This document shows positions 10,050-18,551 of a DNA stretch of 64,000 bases, one piece after another (the stretch's first letter is position 1; every line of letters starts with the position of its first letter). A model generated the notes under the pieces. It did not search any database. It worked only from the letters and a program-made list of their open reading frames with translations, and was not told the DNA's origin. A program made the translations under genes and the position numbers. This stretch comes from Bifidobacterium longum subsp. infantis ATCC 15697 = JCM 1222 = DSM 20088 (GTDB lineage: Bacteria; Actinomycetota; Actinomycetes; Actinomycetales; Bifidobacteriaceae), in the NCBI RefSeq assembly GCF_000269965.1, contig NC_017219.1:1612001-1676000 (forward strand), read 5' to 3'.

Positions 10050-10706
10050 ATGAGGTATTTCACGACCGACACGCATTTCGGGCATCCACTGGTCACGGTG
10101 TTGCGAGGGTTCACGACGTTCGATCCGACGCACTCGCGCTATGAGGAGGTGCTGCGCGCGCATGATCGCAAGACCGCCGAAGATTGGGCCAAGGAGGAGA
10201 CGTTCGGCGCGGGTCTGACGTTTCGTCAGGTCGCCGATACGGATGCGCATGACAAGGCGATTGTGGATCATATCAACACTTTGGTCGGCCCGGATGATGA
10301 GCTGTGGATTCTGGGTGATATCGGTTTCCGCACATCGCTGACCCATCTGAAGAACTGCCTGCGAGCGCTCAATTGCAAGCATCTGCATGGTGTGATCGGC
10401 AACCATGATGACTGGTGGCTGGAAGACCGCCCCGCACTCAACCTGTTCGAAAGTTTGGAGCCGCACGATACGGTTAAGATTGAGGGACTCGGTACGGTCA
10501 ATCTTTCACATTACCCGTATCGGGAGGATCTGGCATACAGTTGGCCCGATGATGTGGCGAAGTTCAGCGGCAAGGCGTTGCCGTTTGACGGTCGCAGACT
10601 GCTGTATGGACATACGCATCAGCTTTCGCCAGATGGTGCACGCCCGGAGGCACTGAATGTTGGCATTGACACAGCATTGACCGCCGTTGAGATGTATGCA
10701 CGCTGA
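10050..10706 (+). CDS. Metallophosphoesterase
   Basis: Calcineurin-like phosphoesterase, 218 residues. Metal-binding motifs appear in order: DTHFGH (residues 7-12), ELWILGDIGF, VIGNHDDWW, LSHYPYRE and YGHTHQL. AAAAGGGGAGG precedes the ATG at 10050, so the longer upstream frame is not used. The family acts on phosphodiesters or nucleotides; the substrate is unknown. It is divergent from tenA. Confidence 0.88.
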   Translation: MRYFTTDTHFGHPLVTVLRGFTTFDPTHSRYEEVLRAHDRKTAEDWAKEETFGAGLTFRQVADTDAHDKAIVDHINTLVGPDDELWILGDIGFRTSLTHLKNCLRALNCKHLHGVIGNHDDWWLEDRPALNLFESLEPHDTVKIEGLGTVNLSHYPYREDLAYSWPDDVAKFSGKALPFDGRRLLYGHTHQLSPDGARPEALNVGIDTALTAVEMYAR

Positions 10707-10744
10707 ACACGCGCCTCAACGGCATTGGTCTCGTCATCTCTCGC

Positions 10745-11118
10745 TCACACCAACGGATTGCCGGCAAGACGGGTCAATTCGGCGTTCAGCTCGGGGAAAT
10801 GCTCGTTGCCGACGAACGGACCGTATTCCGTGCCGGATTGGAATGGGCACCATGCCTGAATGGTCATATGCTTCAGTCGTGAATAAGGCAGGATGCCACC
10901 GGTGCGATCGGCTGCGGGATCGCTCGCCATATTGAATTGGATTTCAGCGTCGAGCATCTGTGTATGCATTCCGCCGTGTCGAAATAGTCGATGCCGGAAT
11001 CATGGGCCACGGCCACGGTACGTGCCGCATCGGCGGCATCCAACGCGTCCATGCGCATCACGCCCAGCGCCACTCGTGACGCAATCATGCCGGATTGTCC
11101 GATTTCCTGAGTCTTCAT
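10745..11118 (-). pseudogene. Aldo/keto reductase remnant with large internal deletion
   Basis: The N-terminal 49 residues (MKTQEIGQSGMIASRVALG to GIDYFDTAE) are a clear AKR start, including the Asp/Tyr-adjacent DYFDTA motif. The sequence then jumps, in another frame near 10960-10985, to a mid-domain piece (DAEIQFNMAS to LKHMTIQAWCPFQSG) and stops at LAGNPLV. The barrel core and C-terminus of a roughly 300-residue enzyme are missing. Confidence 0.75.
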
Positions 11119-11374
11119 AGTGTCTCATTTCTGTTATCGTGAATCGGCGAACGGGCACTGTCCGCTTCGTTGCCGGGCAGCAATCTCCATTGCCGCTGCT
11201 TATGTCACCTTATTGCTTGAAGTGCACTTGAAGGCAACTCGCAGGCAGGCAGCGCGCGCTGCCGGGCGCGTCTTCGCGTCTTCATGTCTTCGCTGTGACC
11301 GAGACATCGTTGTGCCGTAATCATGCCCATTTCTTGTATGATGACCTCTATAGCAACAGAGCTAGGGGGATTCC

Positions 11375-12310
11375 ATGAATACTACCGATTCAGCCAAAGT
11401 CAGTGATGCCAACGCCGGCGCAAACAATGTCATCCATATCCCGCACAATCCCACGCTTGCCGGATTGGCCACACTGACCCGCAACGTGGCGTACGAGACC
11501 GGGGCCGATAACCTGGTGATGGATATCATCTCGCCACAATCCACCGGCGATGACGATGACCGCCGCTACCCCACCGTGGTATTCGTGCAAGGCAGCGCCT
11601 GGACCACGCCGCATCGCGACTACGAGATCCCGCAACTCTCGGCTTTGGCCCGCGAAGGCTTTGTGGTGGCTACGGTGAATCATCGCGATGCCTCGAGCGA
11701 TCCCCACGACGTGTTCCCCGCATATCTCGAGGACGTAAAAGCAGCCATCCGCTATCTCAGGGCAAACGCACGTCAATGGCACGTGGACCCCGACCGTCTC
11801 GGTATCTGGGGCACGTCGTCCGGCGGCAACACGTCGCTGCTGGTGGGGTTGACCGCCGACGATCCGCGGTATGAGGACGGCACCAATGCCGCTGAGAGCG
11901 ATGCGGTGAAGTACGTGGTCAGCTGCTTCCCGCCCACCGACATGCTTGAAGCTGTCGACGCATTCGACGATGAGACCAATCCATTCCGGCTGTATTATTT
12001 CGGCCCGTTCGCGGCCGTGGTGGGTGCGACCCATGAGACCGGCATCAATGCCGAGGTCCGTCAGCGCGCGGCTGACATGAGCCCCTACCTGCAGGTGCGG
12101 GATGACCAACAGTATCCGCCGATGCTCCTGTTGCACGGTACCGCCGACACCGTGGTCCCCTACCATCAATCCGTCAAGATGCGCGACCGGCTGGTCGAGC
12201 ACGGCGTGGACGCGCAGCTGGTGCTAGTCGACGGCGCCGAACATGAGTACGATTTCTGGAGCCAACAGGTCTTCGACGTGATTTTCGATTTCATTCGTGA
12301 GCGGAGCTGA
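11375..12310 (+). CDS. Alpha/beta hydrolase, esterase (BD-FAE/acetyl-esterase type)
   Basis: 311 residues with no signal peptide. The oxyanion region VVFVQGSAWTTP replaces the usual HGGGW. The nucleophile motif is GTSSGGN, the acid is in LLLHGTADTVVPYHQS and the base in DGAEHEYDFW. Such esterases remove acyl groups from sugars or small esters; the substrate is not visible. AGGGGGATTCC precedes the ATG. A short intrinsic terminator follows the stop. Confidence 0.85.
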   Translation: MNTTDSAKVSDANAGANNVIHIPHNPTLAGLATLTRNVAYETGADNLVMDIISPQSTGDDDDRRYPTVVFVQGSAWTTPHRDYEIPQLSALAREGFVVATVNHRDASSDPHDVFPAYLEDVKAAIRYLRANARQWHVDPDRLGIWGTSSGGNTSLLVGLTADDPRYEDGTNAAESDAVKYVVSCFPPTDMLEAVDAFDDETNPFRLYYFGPFAAVVGATHETGINAEVRQRAADMSPYLQVRDDQQYPPMLLLHGTADTVVPYHQSVKMRDRLVEHGVDAQLVLVDGAEHEYDFWSQQVFDVIFDFIRERS

Positions 12311-12315
12311 ACGGT

Positions 12316-12340
12316 AAGGACACACGGGCGCGTCCTTTTT
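12316..12340 (+). terminator. Intrinsic terminator after the esterase
   Basis: AAGGAC and GTCCTT form a 6-bp stem with a 10-nt loop, followed by a T run, 6 bp after the stop codon. Confidence 0.65.
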
Positions 12341-12718
12341 ATAGGTTGCCGAGTTCTCTTTTAGCCAATTTTGTTGGATCCCCTATCTGCGCGAACATAC
12401 CATGACAGTTCTAGACTGTGTTCTAGGACTGTCAATCGGCAATGTGTATGAAGCGTGATGTGATGGGTCAGACGGCGATTGATGGAGTTGAGGGACTTAA
12501 TAGGGCCGGTGAACTCGGTGAACTCGGCAGATTTAGCCGTTCGCGGCAGCTGATGTGGGGGGTCATGCGCTGTATCTGATTTGGTGGTGTATTTTCTTCC
12601 GCCCGAATGCGCAGGTCAAAGGCGGCGCGCTGCGCGTATTCGGTATTGCGTGCATTCTTGTGGCCGGGCGGTGGCGGGCATCGTCGGAGTAGTGTTAGAA
12701 TGTTTTGGCATCAGTAAG
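12341..12718. other. Non-coding interval with a 30-bp dyad
   Basis: No convincing gene. It lies between the convergent esterase and SWIM genes. The one clear structure is the dyad at 12404-12433; the remainder is G+T-rich on the plus strand and may be decayed coding DNA. Confidence 0.5.
12404..12433. repeat. Near-perfect 12+12 bp inverted repeat
   Basis: GACAGTTCTAGA, a 6-bp spacer, then TCTAGGACTGTC. There is one mismatch, which would be a G-U pair in RNA. There is no T run, and it lies between convergent gene ends, so it is neither an obvious promoter operator nor a terminator. Confidence 0.6.
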
Positions 12719-14641
12719 TTACTTTAGCACGCGGCCGATTTCCTCTTTGAGAGCATACCGTCTCGGGTACTTTGCCATGATCTCCTTGGCGAGAGCCTTG
12801 GCTTGGTCGAGTCCGAAAACGTTGCGATATTGCTCGATCCACATGGCAACGAATCGGTATTCGTTGCGATTTCCCTGTTGCAGATCGCGATCCAGCGGCA
12901 GCTGCTTTCTGATCAGTCGTTCTGCTTCCGCGCTGTGATTGAGGCTGATGGGCTTGAGCAAATCACGCAGGAGTTCCGGCCGCTGCCCGGCTAAGGCCAA
13001 GGCCTCATCGGATAGGCGCTCTTCAGTCATGAGTCGTGCAAGGACTTTCCCACCGAAATCATGCTCATGATAGTTGCGCAGAATGTTCTGAACGCTTTGA
13101 GGCCAGCCCGATTTGCCGACCATCGATTTGAGGATGGGAATGCAACGTTCGTCCGCCACTGAATCACTGTGAGCGACGTAGTACTCATATAATTGTTTGA
13201 TGCCGTTCTCATCGTTCAGTCGTTCATAGCAGGCCTCCAGCATGGTAAGCTCGCCATGCGGCAGTTGAGCGGTGAGCTCCCAATACCCCGCATGCTTTTG
13301 CGCGGCATCCCAATCGTAAGTCTGTTCCAAGAAAACGGCGGCCCCGGCATAATCCCCGTCCAGGAATTTACGTGCGATGACGGCAAATCTGCATTCGGCC
13401 ACGTCCGTGTTTTTGGACAGTAGCTCATCGGCACTAATTGCGTCGCCGCCGTACAGCAGAAAGTCATGATGGAGTTTCATCAGATAGTCCTGTGCAGCTC
13501 GCCAATCGTAATCGGTCAGGTTCGTTCGATGGCCGTCAATGGAATCCCCCTTCTTGTCATGAAGGAATTGCTGGGCAACATTCAATGTGGACTGCGCATA
13601 GGTGCGGCACATGAACGAGGTCGTGCCGATCTCGCGGGGCTGATGCTCCATCTGTTCTATGTCCGCCGTACCTCGTGCGTGAATATCCGCGAATGGGATG
13701 ACGCATTCCAGCGGCGTGTGCGGCCAAAACAGCATCTCGATCATAGGGGTATCACGCATGAATCTCAACGCTGCAATCAGCATCTGCTGCGCTTGCTCGC
13801 CTGTAACGATTGGTGCCGCGGCATACGTATAAGCGAGGATCCGCTCATTGAGGTGTTCGATATATGTCTGTAGCGCACCCTCTTCATCATCGACTTGTCT
13901 CGCGAACCACACTGTTTTTCGCAAAGCCGCGCACATGCGTCTCATGGCCAGCGGATAGTCGTTCGATTGTTCTGCTTCCTCGAATACGGCCATCACGCCG
14001 TTTATGGCGGCATCTCCCCATTCGAATTTCCAGCCGTAGTCCTTGCCGAGATGTCGCCGCATGGGAGATTCCATGACGCGATTCACGGTGCTTTCGGGCA
14101 TCAATGGTTCCATGCCGCTCGCGATTGCCGGATTCGCAGTCACGATGGCATTGATTTCGTCCTGATTCCAAACCAGATAGAAATGCTGAGCGGGCGTCCA
14201 CCGTTCTGATTTGCGCAGTCCCACTCGTTCTCGAATATGTTGCAGCACTCGATTGAACACTTCAGGTTTCGATGCGAGAGGATTTGCTGCTACGGGTATG
14301 TCTGGCCGAGAGTCGTCCTGCTTTGCAATCATCGCATCGTATGTCACGTTCTGCTGATGATTACCGCCGTGTTTGTAATCACGCAACGTCAAGAGCGCCG
14401 CACCAATATGCTTGCAGTATCCGTCATAGTCGTAGGGGCAGGTGCAGGATGCGAACACGATATCGTTGCCACGAAGTCGAATATCGACATCGTAGAGTTC
14501 AGAACCGTGCACTTCGGCGTGGAATAGTCCGGCCGACAATTCCTCTAACCCACCGATTCTATGCTCGTCCACGTAATCATATGCTCGCTCCAGGCTGCGG
14601 GAGGTCATCTCCTCTTCGAACTCGTCGAAATGGGCAGTCAT
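12719..14641 (-). CDS. SWIM zinc-finger protein, large (paralogue 1)
   Basis: 640 residues. After an N-terminal region (SLERAYDYVDEHRIGGLEEL) comes a SWIM zinc motif CTCPYDYDGYCKH at about residues 60-75, followed by a long helical repeat-like C-terminus without an enzymatic motif. SWIM fingers bind DNA or protein. The site TTAGGAGGCCCGTC supports the ATG. Paralogues lie at 16139-18286 and 21412-21900, which share the order start, YDVDIRL, CTC, CKH. It is cytoplasmic and its role is unknown. Confidence 0.8.
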   Translation of the reverse strand: MTAHFDEFEEEMTSRSLERAYDYVDEHRIGGLEELSAGLFHAEVHGSELYDVDIRLRGNDIVFASCTCPYDYDGYCKHIGAALLTLRDYKHGGNHQQNVTYDAMIAKQDDSRPDIPVAANPLASKPEVFNRVLQHIRERVGLRKSERWTPAQHFYLVWNQDEINAIVTANPAIASGMEPLMPESTVNRVMESPMRRHLGKDYGWKFEWGDAAINGVMAVFEEAEQSNDYPLAMRRMCAALRKTVWFARQVDDEEGALQTYIEHLNERILAYTYAAAPIVTGEQAQQMLIAALRFMRDTPMIEMLFWPHTPLECVIPFADIHARGTADIEQMEHQPREIGTTSFMCRTYAQSTLNVAQQFLHDKKGDSIDGHRTNLTDYDWRAAQDYLMKLHHDFLLYGGDAISADELLSKNTDVAECRFAVIARKFLDGDYAGAAVFLEQTYDWDAAQKHAGYWELTAQLPHGELTMLEACYERLNDENGIKQLYEYYVAHSDSVADERCIPILKSMVGKSGWPQSVQNILRNYHEHDFGGKVLARLMTEERLSDEALALAGQRPELLRDLLKPISLNHSAEAERLIRKQLPLDRDLQQGNRNEYRFVAMWIEQYRNVFGLDQAKALAKEIMAKYPRRYALKEEIGRVLK

Positions 14642-14722
14642 GACGGGCCTCCTAATGATTGGTCATACATTACGGTGTGGGACGTAGTAGCCTAATGCAG
14701 TTCGGCTATCATCTGTTCAGCA

Positions 14723-15361
14723 TCACCCATGCAACATCATGTCACGGTGCTTGTGCCAACGGAACAGACGCTCACGATGGCGGTTCAGCGTGAAACGATC
14801 CCACATCTGGTCCTCGGCCCACTCAACCGTGCCATCATGTTCTTCATCTTCGGGATTGCCCAAGGTATCAAGGAACCGCTCGAACCCATACGCCCCGCCG
14901 ACATCCTCCGGAGGCGCATCCCCCGCCCCATCCCAAAGCTGAGGATCCGCAACGTGCACGCTGCGGTAGGTACGCAGCAGCTTGATGTCATGGATCCAAT
15001 CGTCACCATAATCGTAGTAATAGCGAGCGGTACGCGCCTTGGGAAACACGTCGCCCAGCTCGGTTTCCGAAGCAATGCGAACTTCCGGCAACGGCTCTAC
15101 CGGCATATATTGTTCGTATCTCGCCTCATGGTATGAGGGCTCTTCTCCCCACAATTCTTCCACTTGCACCTGCTTCCCATCCGGGAATGTGGCGCAGAAG
15201 CAGAACAGATGCTCGCCGTACCACATAAAGCATTCCTGCAATACCGCATGCAAATCAAAGAACGTCAATGATGCCGGCACCAGAATCTCCCGCCAGCATT
15301 CGCGCCCGTCAAGGCGCAAAGTGACTCGGAAACGAAATGCCGTGTTGCCATTGCCTGCCAT
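14723..15361 (-). CDS. PRiA4_ORF3-family (IS1096 TnpR-like) protein
   Basis: 212 residues from ATG 15361, chosen because TAAGGGAGTCTTC precedes it. It has the family pattern: an N-terminal beta segment FRFRVTLRLDGRECWREILVP, then YDYGDDWIHDIKL, then GAGDAPPEDVGGAYGFERF. The family occurs on plasmids and beside mobile elements; its molecular function is not settled. It lies between two SWIM genes, with no transposase next to it. Confidence 0.82.
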   Translation of the reverse strand: MAGNGNTAFRFRVTLRLDGRECWREILVPASLTFFDLHAVLQECFMWYGEHLFCFCATFPDGKQVQVEELWGEEPSYHEARYEQYMPVEPLPEVRIASETELGDVFPKARTARYYYDYGDDWIHDIKLLRTYRSVHVADPQLWDGAGDAPPEDVGGAYGFERFLDTLGNPEDEEHDGTVEWAEDQMWDRFTLNRHRERLFRWHKHRDMMLHG

Positions 15362-15593
15362 GAAGACTCCCTTATCAACGATGAAGTTATTATCACCGTA
15401 ACAGAGTCCAGGGCAAACCACTGCATTACGAATCTGATTCGCGCCCTCAGAAAAGGCCGAATCATCTGTTCAATCTCCGTGTCCTGTGGAAAAGACTCTA
15501 ACAATAACCGGTACTGTTCATCATCAGCAAGTCCAATATGCCATGTGACCAGGTGCGGGACACTCATGTGATCAGTCGCTATGGCGGGGAGAC

Positions 15594-16025
15594 GTGACTT
15601 TGGTTCGTACCGTCGAGCAGACGCGAATGGGGATAGCCGTGCTGCTCGTGTCCGATATCGGCTGGGGCGTGCTGCCGCTGTACTGGCGCACGCTATCCAG
15701 TATGAATGCCATCAGCGTGCTCGCGTATCGTTTGGTCGCCACGTTGGCGGCCATGGTCGCGCTGTTGGTGGCGTTCTCCGGCCTGCCCACCGCGATTCCG
15801 CTGGCCACGTTCTCCTACGGCGTGCAGCACAGCCATTACCTGACCGTGAGTTTCATCCAATATCTCAACCCGCTGATCCAGTTCTGTGTGGCTGTGCTCC
15901 TGCTGCACGAACCGATGCGCGCGCAGGGCTATGCGGCGTTCATGGTGATTTGGGTCGCGATCGCGGTGTATTCGTTCGGCGCGATTTGGGCGTATTGGGA
16001 GCGGCTGAAGCCCCACGCACGTTAA
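15594..16025 (+). pseudogene. rarD: RarD-type EamA transporter with internal deletion
   Basis: The GTG start at 15594 has GGGGAG ahead. The first 45 residues (GIAVLLVSDIGWGVLPLYWR to VALLVAFSG) match the N-terminal EamA half. Without a break it continues at the end of the second half (FSYGVQHSHYLTVSFIQYLNP to WAYWERL). About half of a 300-residue, ten-helix carrier is gone through an in-frame deletion, so transport function is unlikely. Confidence 0.72.
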
Positions 16026-16138
16026 GCGCTTCCTTAACTCCCCTCCCCGAATGCGATTACCCAGTGGAAACAAGACTACATCAGACCAGTATGCACCGCC
16101 AAGCGGCGAGTAACACTCCACCCGCTACAATCAGCAGT

Positions 16139-18286
16139 ATGGTTGTTCCGCAAAAGCCAACGCTGGCTCAATTCGAGGTCATGTTCGAAGGCACACCGTT
16201 GATTCTTGAACGTGCCACCGATTACTGGGAATCGGGCCGCGTGAGTTCGGTGCAGGAGATTGCGCCGCAGCTGTATCACGCGCAGGTGTCCGGCAGTGCC
16301 GATGACTGTTATGACGTTGACATCCGCCTCAGCAAAGACGCTCGCGGCGAGAACGCCAATGAAGCAAACACTGATGACCAAGCCACTACCAGCAGTAACA
16401 GCGACCACGAATCCACAACCGACGACAATTCGATTCGCATACAATCCGCCGCGTGCACCTGCCCGTATCAGAGAACACCATATTGCAAGCATATAGGTGC
16501 CGTGCTTTACGAACTGCGCAAACAGCTCATTGGCGCGCACGGCAATCACCACAATGATGACACCGCCAACGCTCACGATGGTGTCATCGCACTCCCCCGC
16601 ACCGTGCTGTATCCCATCCAGCAACACCTCGACACGCGCGCAGAGCAGGGCAAAGGCCATCTGCTGTTCCTGTGGTCCACCCAACTGCGCGAAGCCGCAA
16701 AGACGTTCTGCGCCCAGCCAGACGAAGAACGACCGCTAATCCCGCTGATCGACGCACAAACCATGCTCTCCGACACAATCCGCCGATGCCATGAACGTTT
16801 CATTATTCATATCAGTAAACACAGCGATGCGTACAGCAAATCATGTGACTACACAGAATTCATCAAAACCGTGCAGGCTATCGCGGGCAATGCCCTGCAA
16901 TCCAGTGATTACGCGAGCGCATGCGGCAACCTGCGACTGTGCATACACGAAGTCCACGCGCTTCTGCTCTCGTCCGAGAACGATGATGGCTCCGAACCTT
17001 TGCTCACGCTTATGGATGATCTGGCGATGCGCGTGCGATGCTATATGGAGAATGTGGCGGAATTCGCCGACTCCTCTACCGCCGGCAAGGCATTGAACAC
17101 CATTGCGCAGGCCGCGAACGACAAAGACATGCGGCAATGCGAACCATTGAACAGTATGTTGCTGATTTCCAGCGCGCTCGCTTTCGCCCAATATGACGAC
17201 AAACGCATATGGGCCATTGACGTGATCGAGAACGCGATAACGCGTAATCTGGAATACTCGTTCAACGAAGAGAGCGAAGAAAGCGACGAGGACGACGAGG
17301 ATGAGGATAACGAGGATACGAGCGAAGTAGACGACGAAACCGACTTCATTTCGGATGAATCGTTACACGTATTGCAGTTGTTCACACTCATGAGCGCCTA
17401 CGACCTATACGCTCTATCCAACGATGACGCCGGACGCGAGCAGCTTCTGAAAGACTACCCGGAGTCAATGGCCCTCACGCTGATGAACGCTGCGAACATG
17501 ATTCATGAAGAGCGCTTGCGTTCCGCATACATGCTCGCACAAGGTTTCCTTCTGTCGAGCCGGGATATGGAAGATGTCGATATCGATGCCCGGCATAACG
17601 GTCTGCTGCCGGACCTGCTGCCCCATGGATGGCATACCATCATGGAATGCTGCGCCGAGGGACTCAATGACGTTGGACTGCTCGCCAACGTGTATCGGTA
17701 CTACATTCTTTCCTGCAACGACAGATCCGATACCCATTACGTGAGTAAACTACGCAATCTGTTACGCATCTACGGCGGTCTTAGCGCAGAAGAATGGCAT
17801 GACGTGGCTGATGGGCTGACCAGAGATTGCGCCCGGAACATCATCGACCGCATCAAGTACCAGCCGGAAATAACCACCAAAGGCGGCACACAGCGCCACA
17901 GCAGTTGGCGCAATCCCGCTTATGAGAAGCTCATCGTGGATGAGCGGCTTTCGGACGCGGCCCTGACCTATTACGTCACCGTCGATTACCCGCCGCTGCC
18001 ATTGCTGCGCACCATCGCCATCGAACACCCCGAATCGGCAAAATCGATAATCCTCGACGCGATGCCATACGGCACCATGGGCACGGCCGCGTTCCGGTTT
18101 ACGGTGGAACGTGGCGTCGACAATACATTGACGGCACGCCGCGCCACATACCAGCAGATCGCCAAACAGCTGCGTCGTTTCGCCGCAGTGTTCGGCGATG
18201 AGGAGACCCGTGTGCTGGCACACGAGATTGTCGAGCGTTATCCGAATCGTACTGCGTTGCGGGAGGAGCTGGCGTTTGCGTTGTAG
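16139..18286 (+). CDS. SWIM zinc-finger protein, large (paralogue 2)
   Basis: 715 residues from ATG 16139. An in-frame ATG at 16091 is possible, and neither has a good ribosome binding site. It aligns with paralogue 1 from YDVDIRL through the SWIM motif CTCPYQRTPYCKH (about residue 110). It differs by a Ser/Thr/Asn-rich insert before the finger and a strongly acidic stretch (EESDEDDEDEDNEDTSE, about residues 378-400). The C-terminus is helical. No catalytic motif is seen. Confidence 0.78.
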   Translation: MVVPQKPTLAQFEVMFEGTPLILERATDYWESGRVSSVQEIAPQLYHAQVSGSADDCYDVDIRLSKDARGENANEANTDDQATTSSNSDHESTTDDNSIRIQSAACTCPYQRTPYCKHIGAVLYELRKQLIGAHGNHHNDDTANAHDGVIALPRTVLYPIQQHLDTRAEQGKGHLLFLWSTQLREAAKTFCAQPDEERPLIPLIDAQTMLSDTIRRCHERFIIHISKHSDAYSKSCDYTEFIKTVQAIAGNALQSSDYASACGNLRLCIHEVHALLLSSENDDGSEPLLTLMDDLAMRVRCYMENVAEFADSSTAGKALNTIAQAANDKDMRQCEPLNSMLLISSALAFAQYDDKRIWAIDVIENAITRNLEYSFNEESEESDEDDEDEDNEDTSEVDDETDFISDESLHVLQLFTLMSAYDLYALSNDDAGREQLLKDYPESMALTLMNAANMIHEERLRSAYMLAQGFLLSSRDMEDVDIDARHNGLLPDLLPHGWHTIMECCAEGLNDVGLLANVYRYYILSCNDRSDTHYVSKLRNLLRIYGGLSAEEWHDVADGLTRDCARNIIDRIKYQPEITTKGGTQRHSSWRNPAYEKLIVDERLSDAALTYYVTVDYPPLPLLRTIAIEHPESAKSIILDAMPYGTMGTAAFRFTVERGVDNTLTARRATYQQIAKQLRRFAAVFGDEETRVLAHEIVERYPNRTALREELAFAL

Positions 18287-18551
18287 TGACGACATTGGCA
18301 ACGCGGTACGGCATTCGGCACATATCCATTGACTATGCAGAGAAATGCCAGCCTGTTCTTCGCTGAGATTCCTGATGATATTGGTCAGCTGGCTGCAAAC
18401 CCAGACCTTGGCCAAATGCTCATCCATGAGGAATCCCTTGCCTTTGGCATAGCGGACGACGACACCCGGCATGTTGAGTGCATTTTCAGCGCATTCAACA
18501 TCATCTGCGTGCGCTTCGCGTGCATTTTCAGCACAATATCCGTCACATACC
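18287..18551. other. Interval with a short direct repeat and a possible gene remnant
   Basis: Lies between two convergent genes. GTGCATTTTCAGC occurs twice, about 40 bp apart (near 18478 and 18523). A minus-strand frame reads GFLMDEHLAKVWVCSQL and looks protein-like. It then runs antisense into the SWIM gene, so it is at most a remnant. Confidence 0.4.

Noticed and set aside
15265..15567. Minus-strand frame of 100 codons overlapping the PRiA4_ORF3 gene start
   Set aside because: No ribosome binding site, overlaps the real gene in another frame; possibly a small remnant only.
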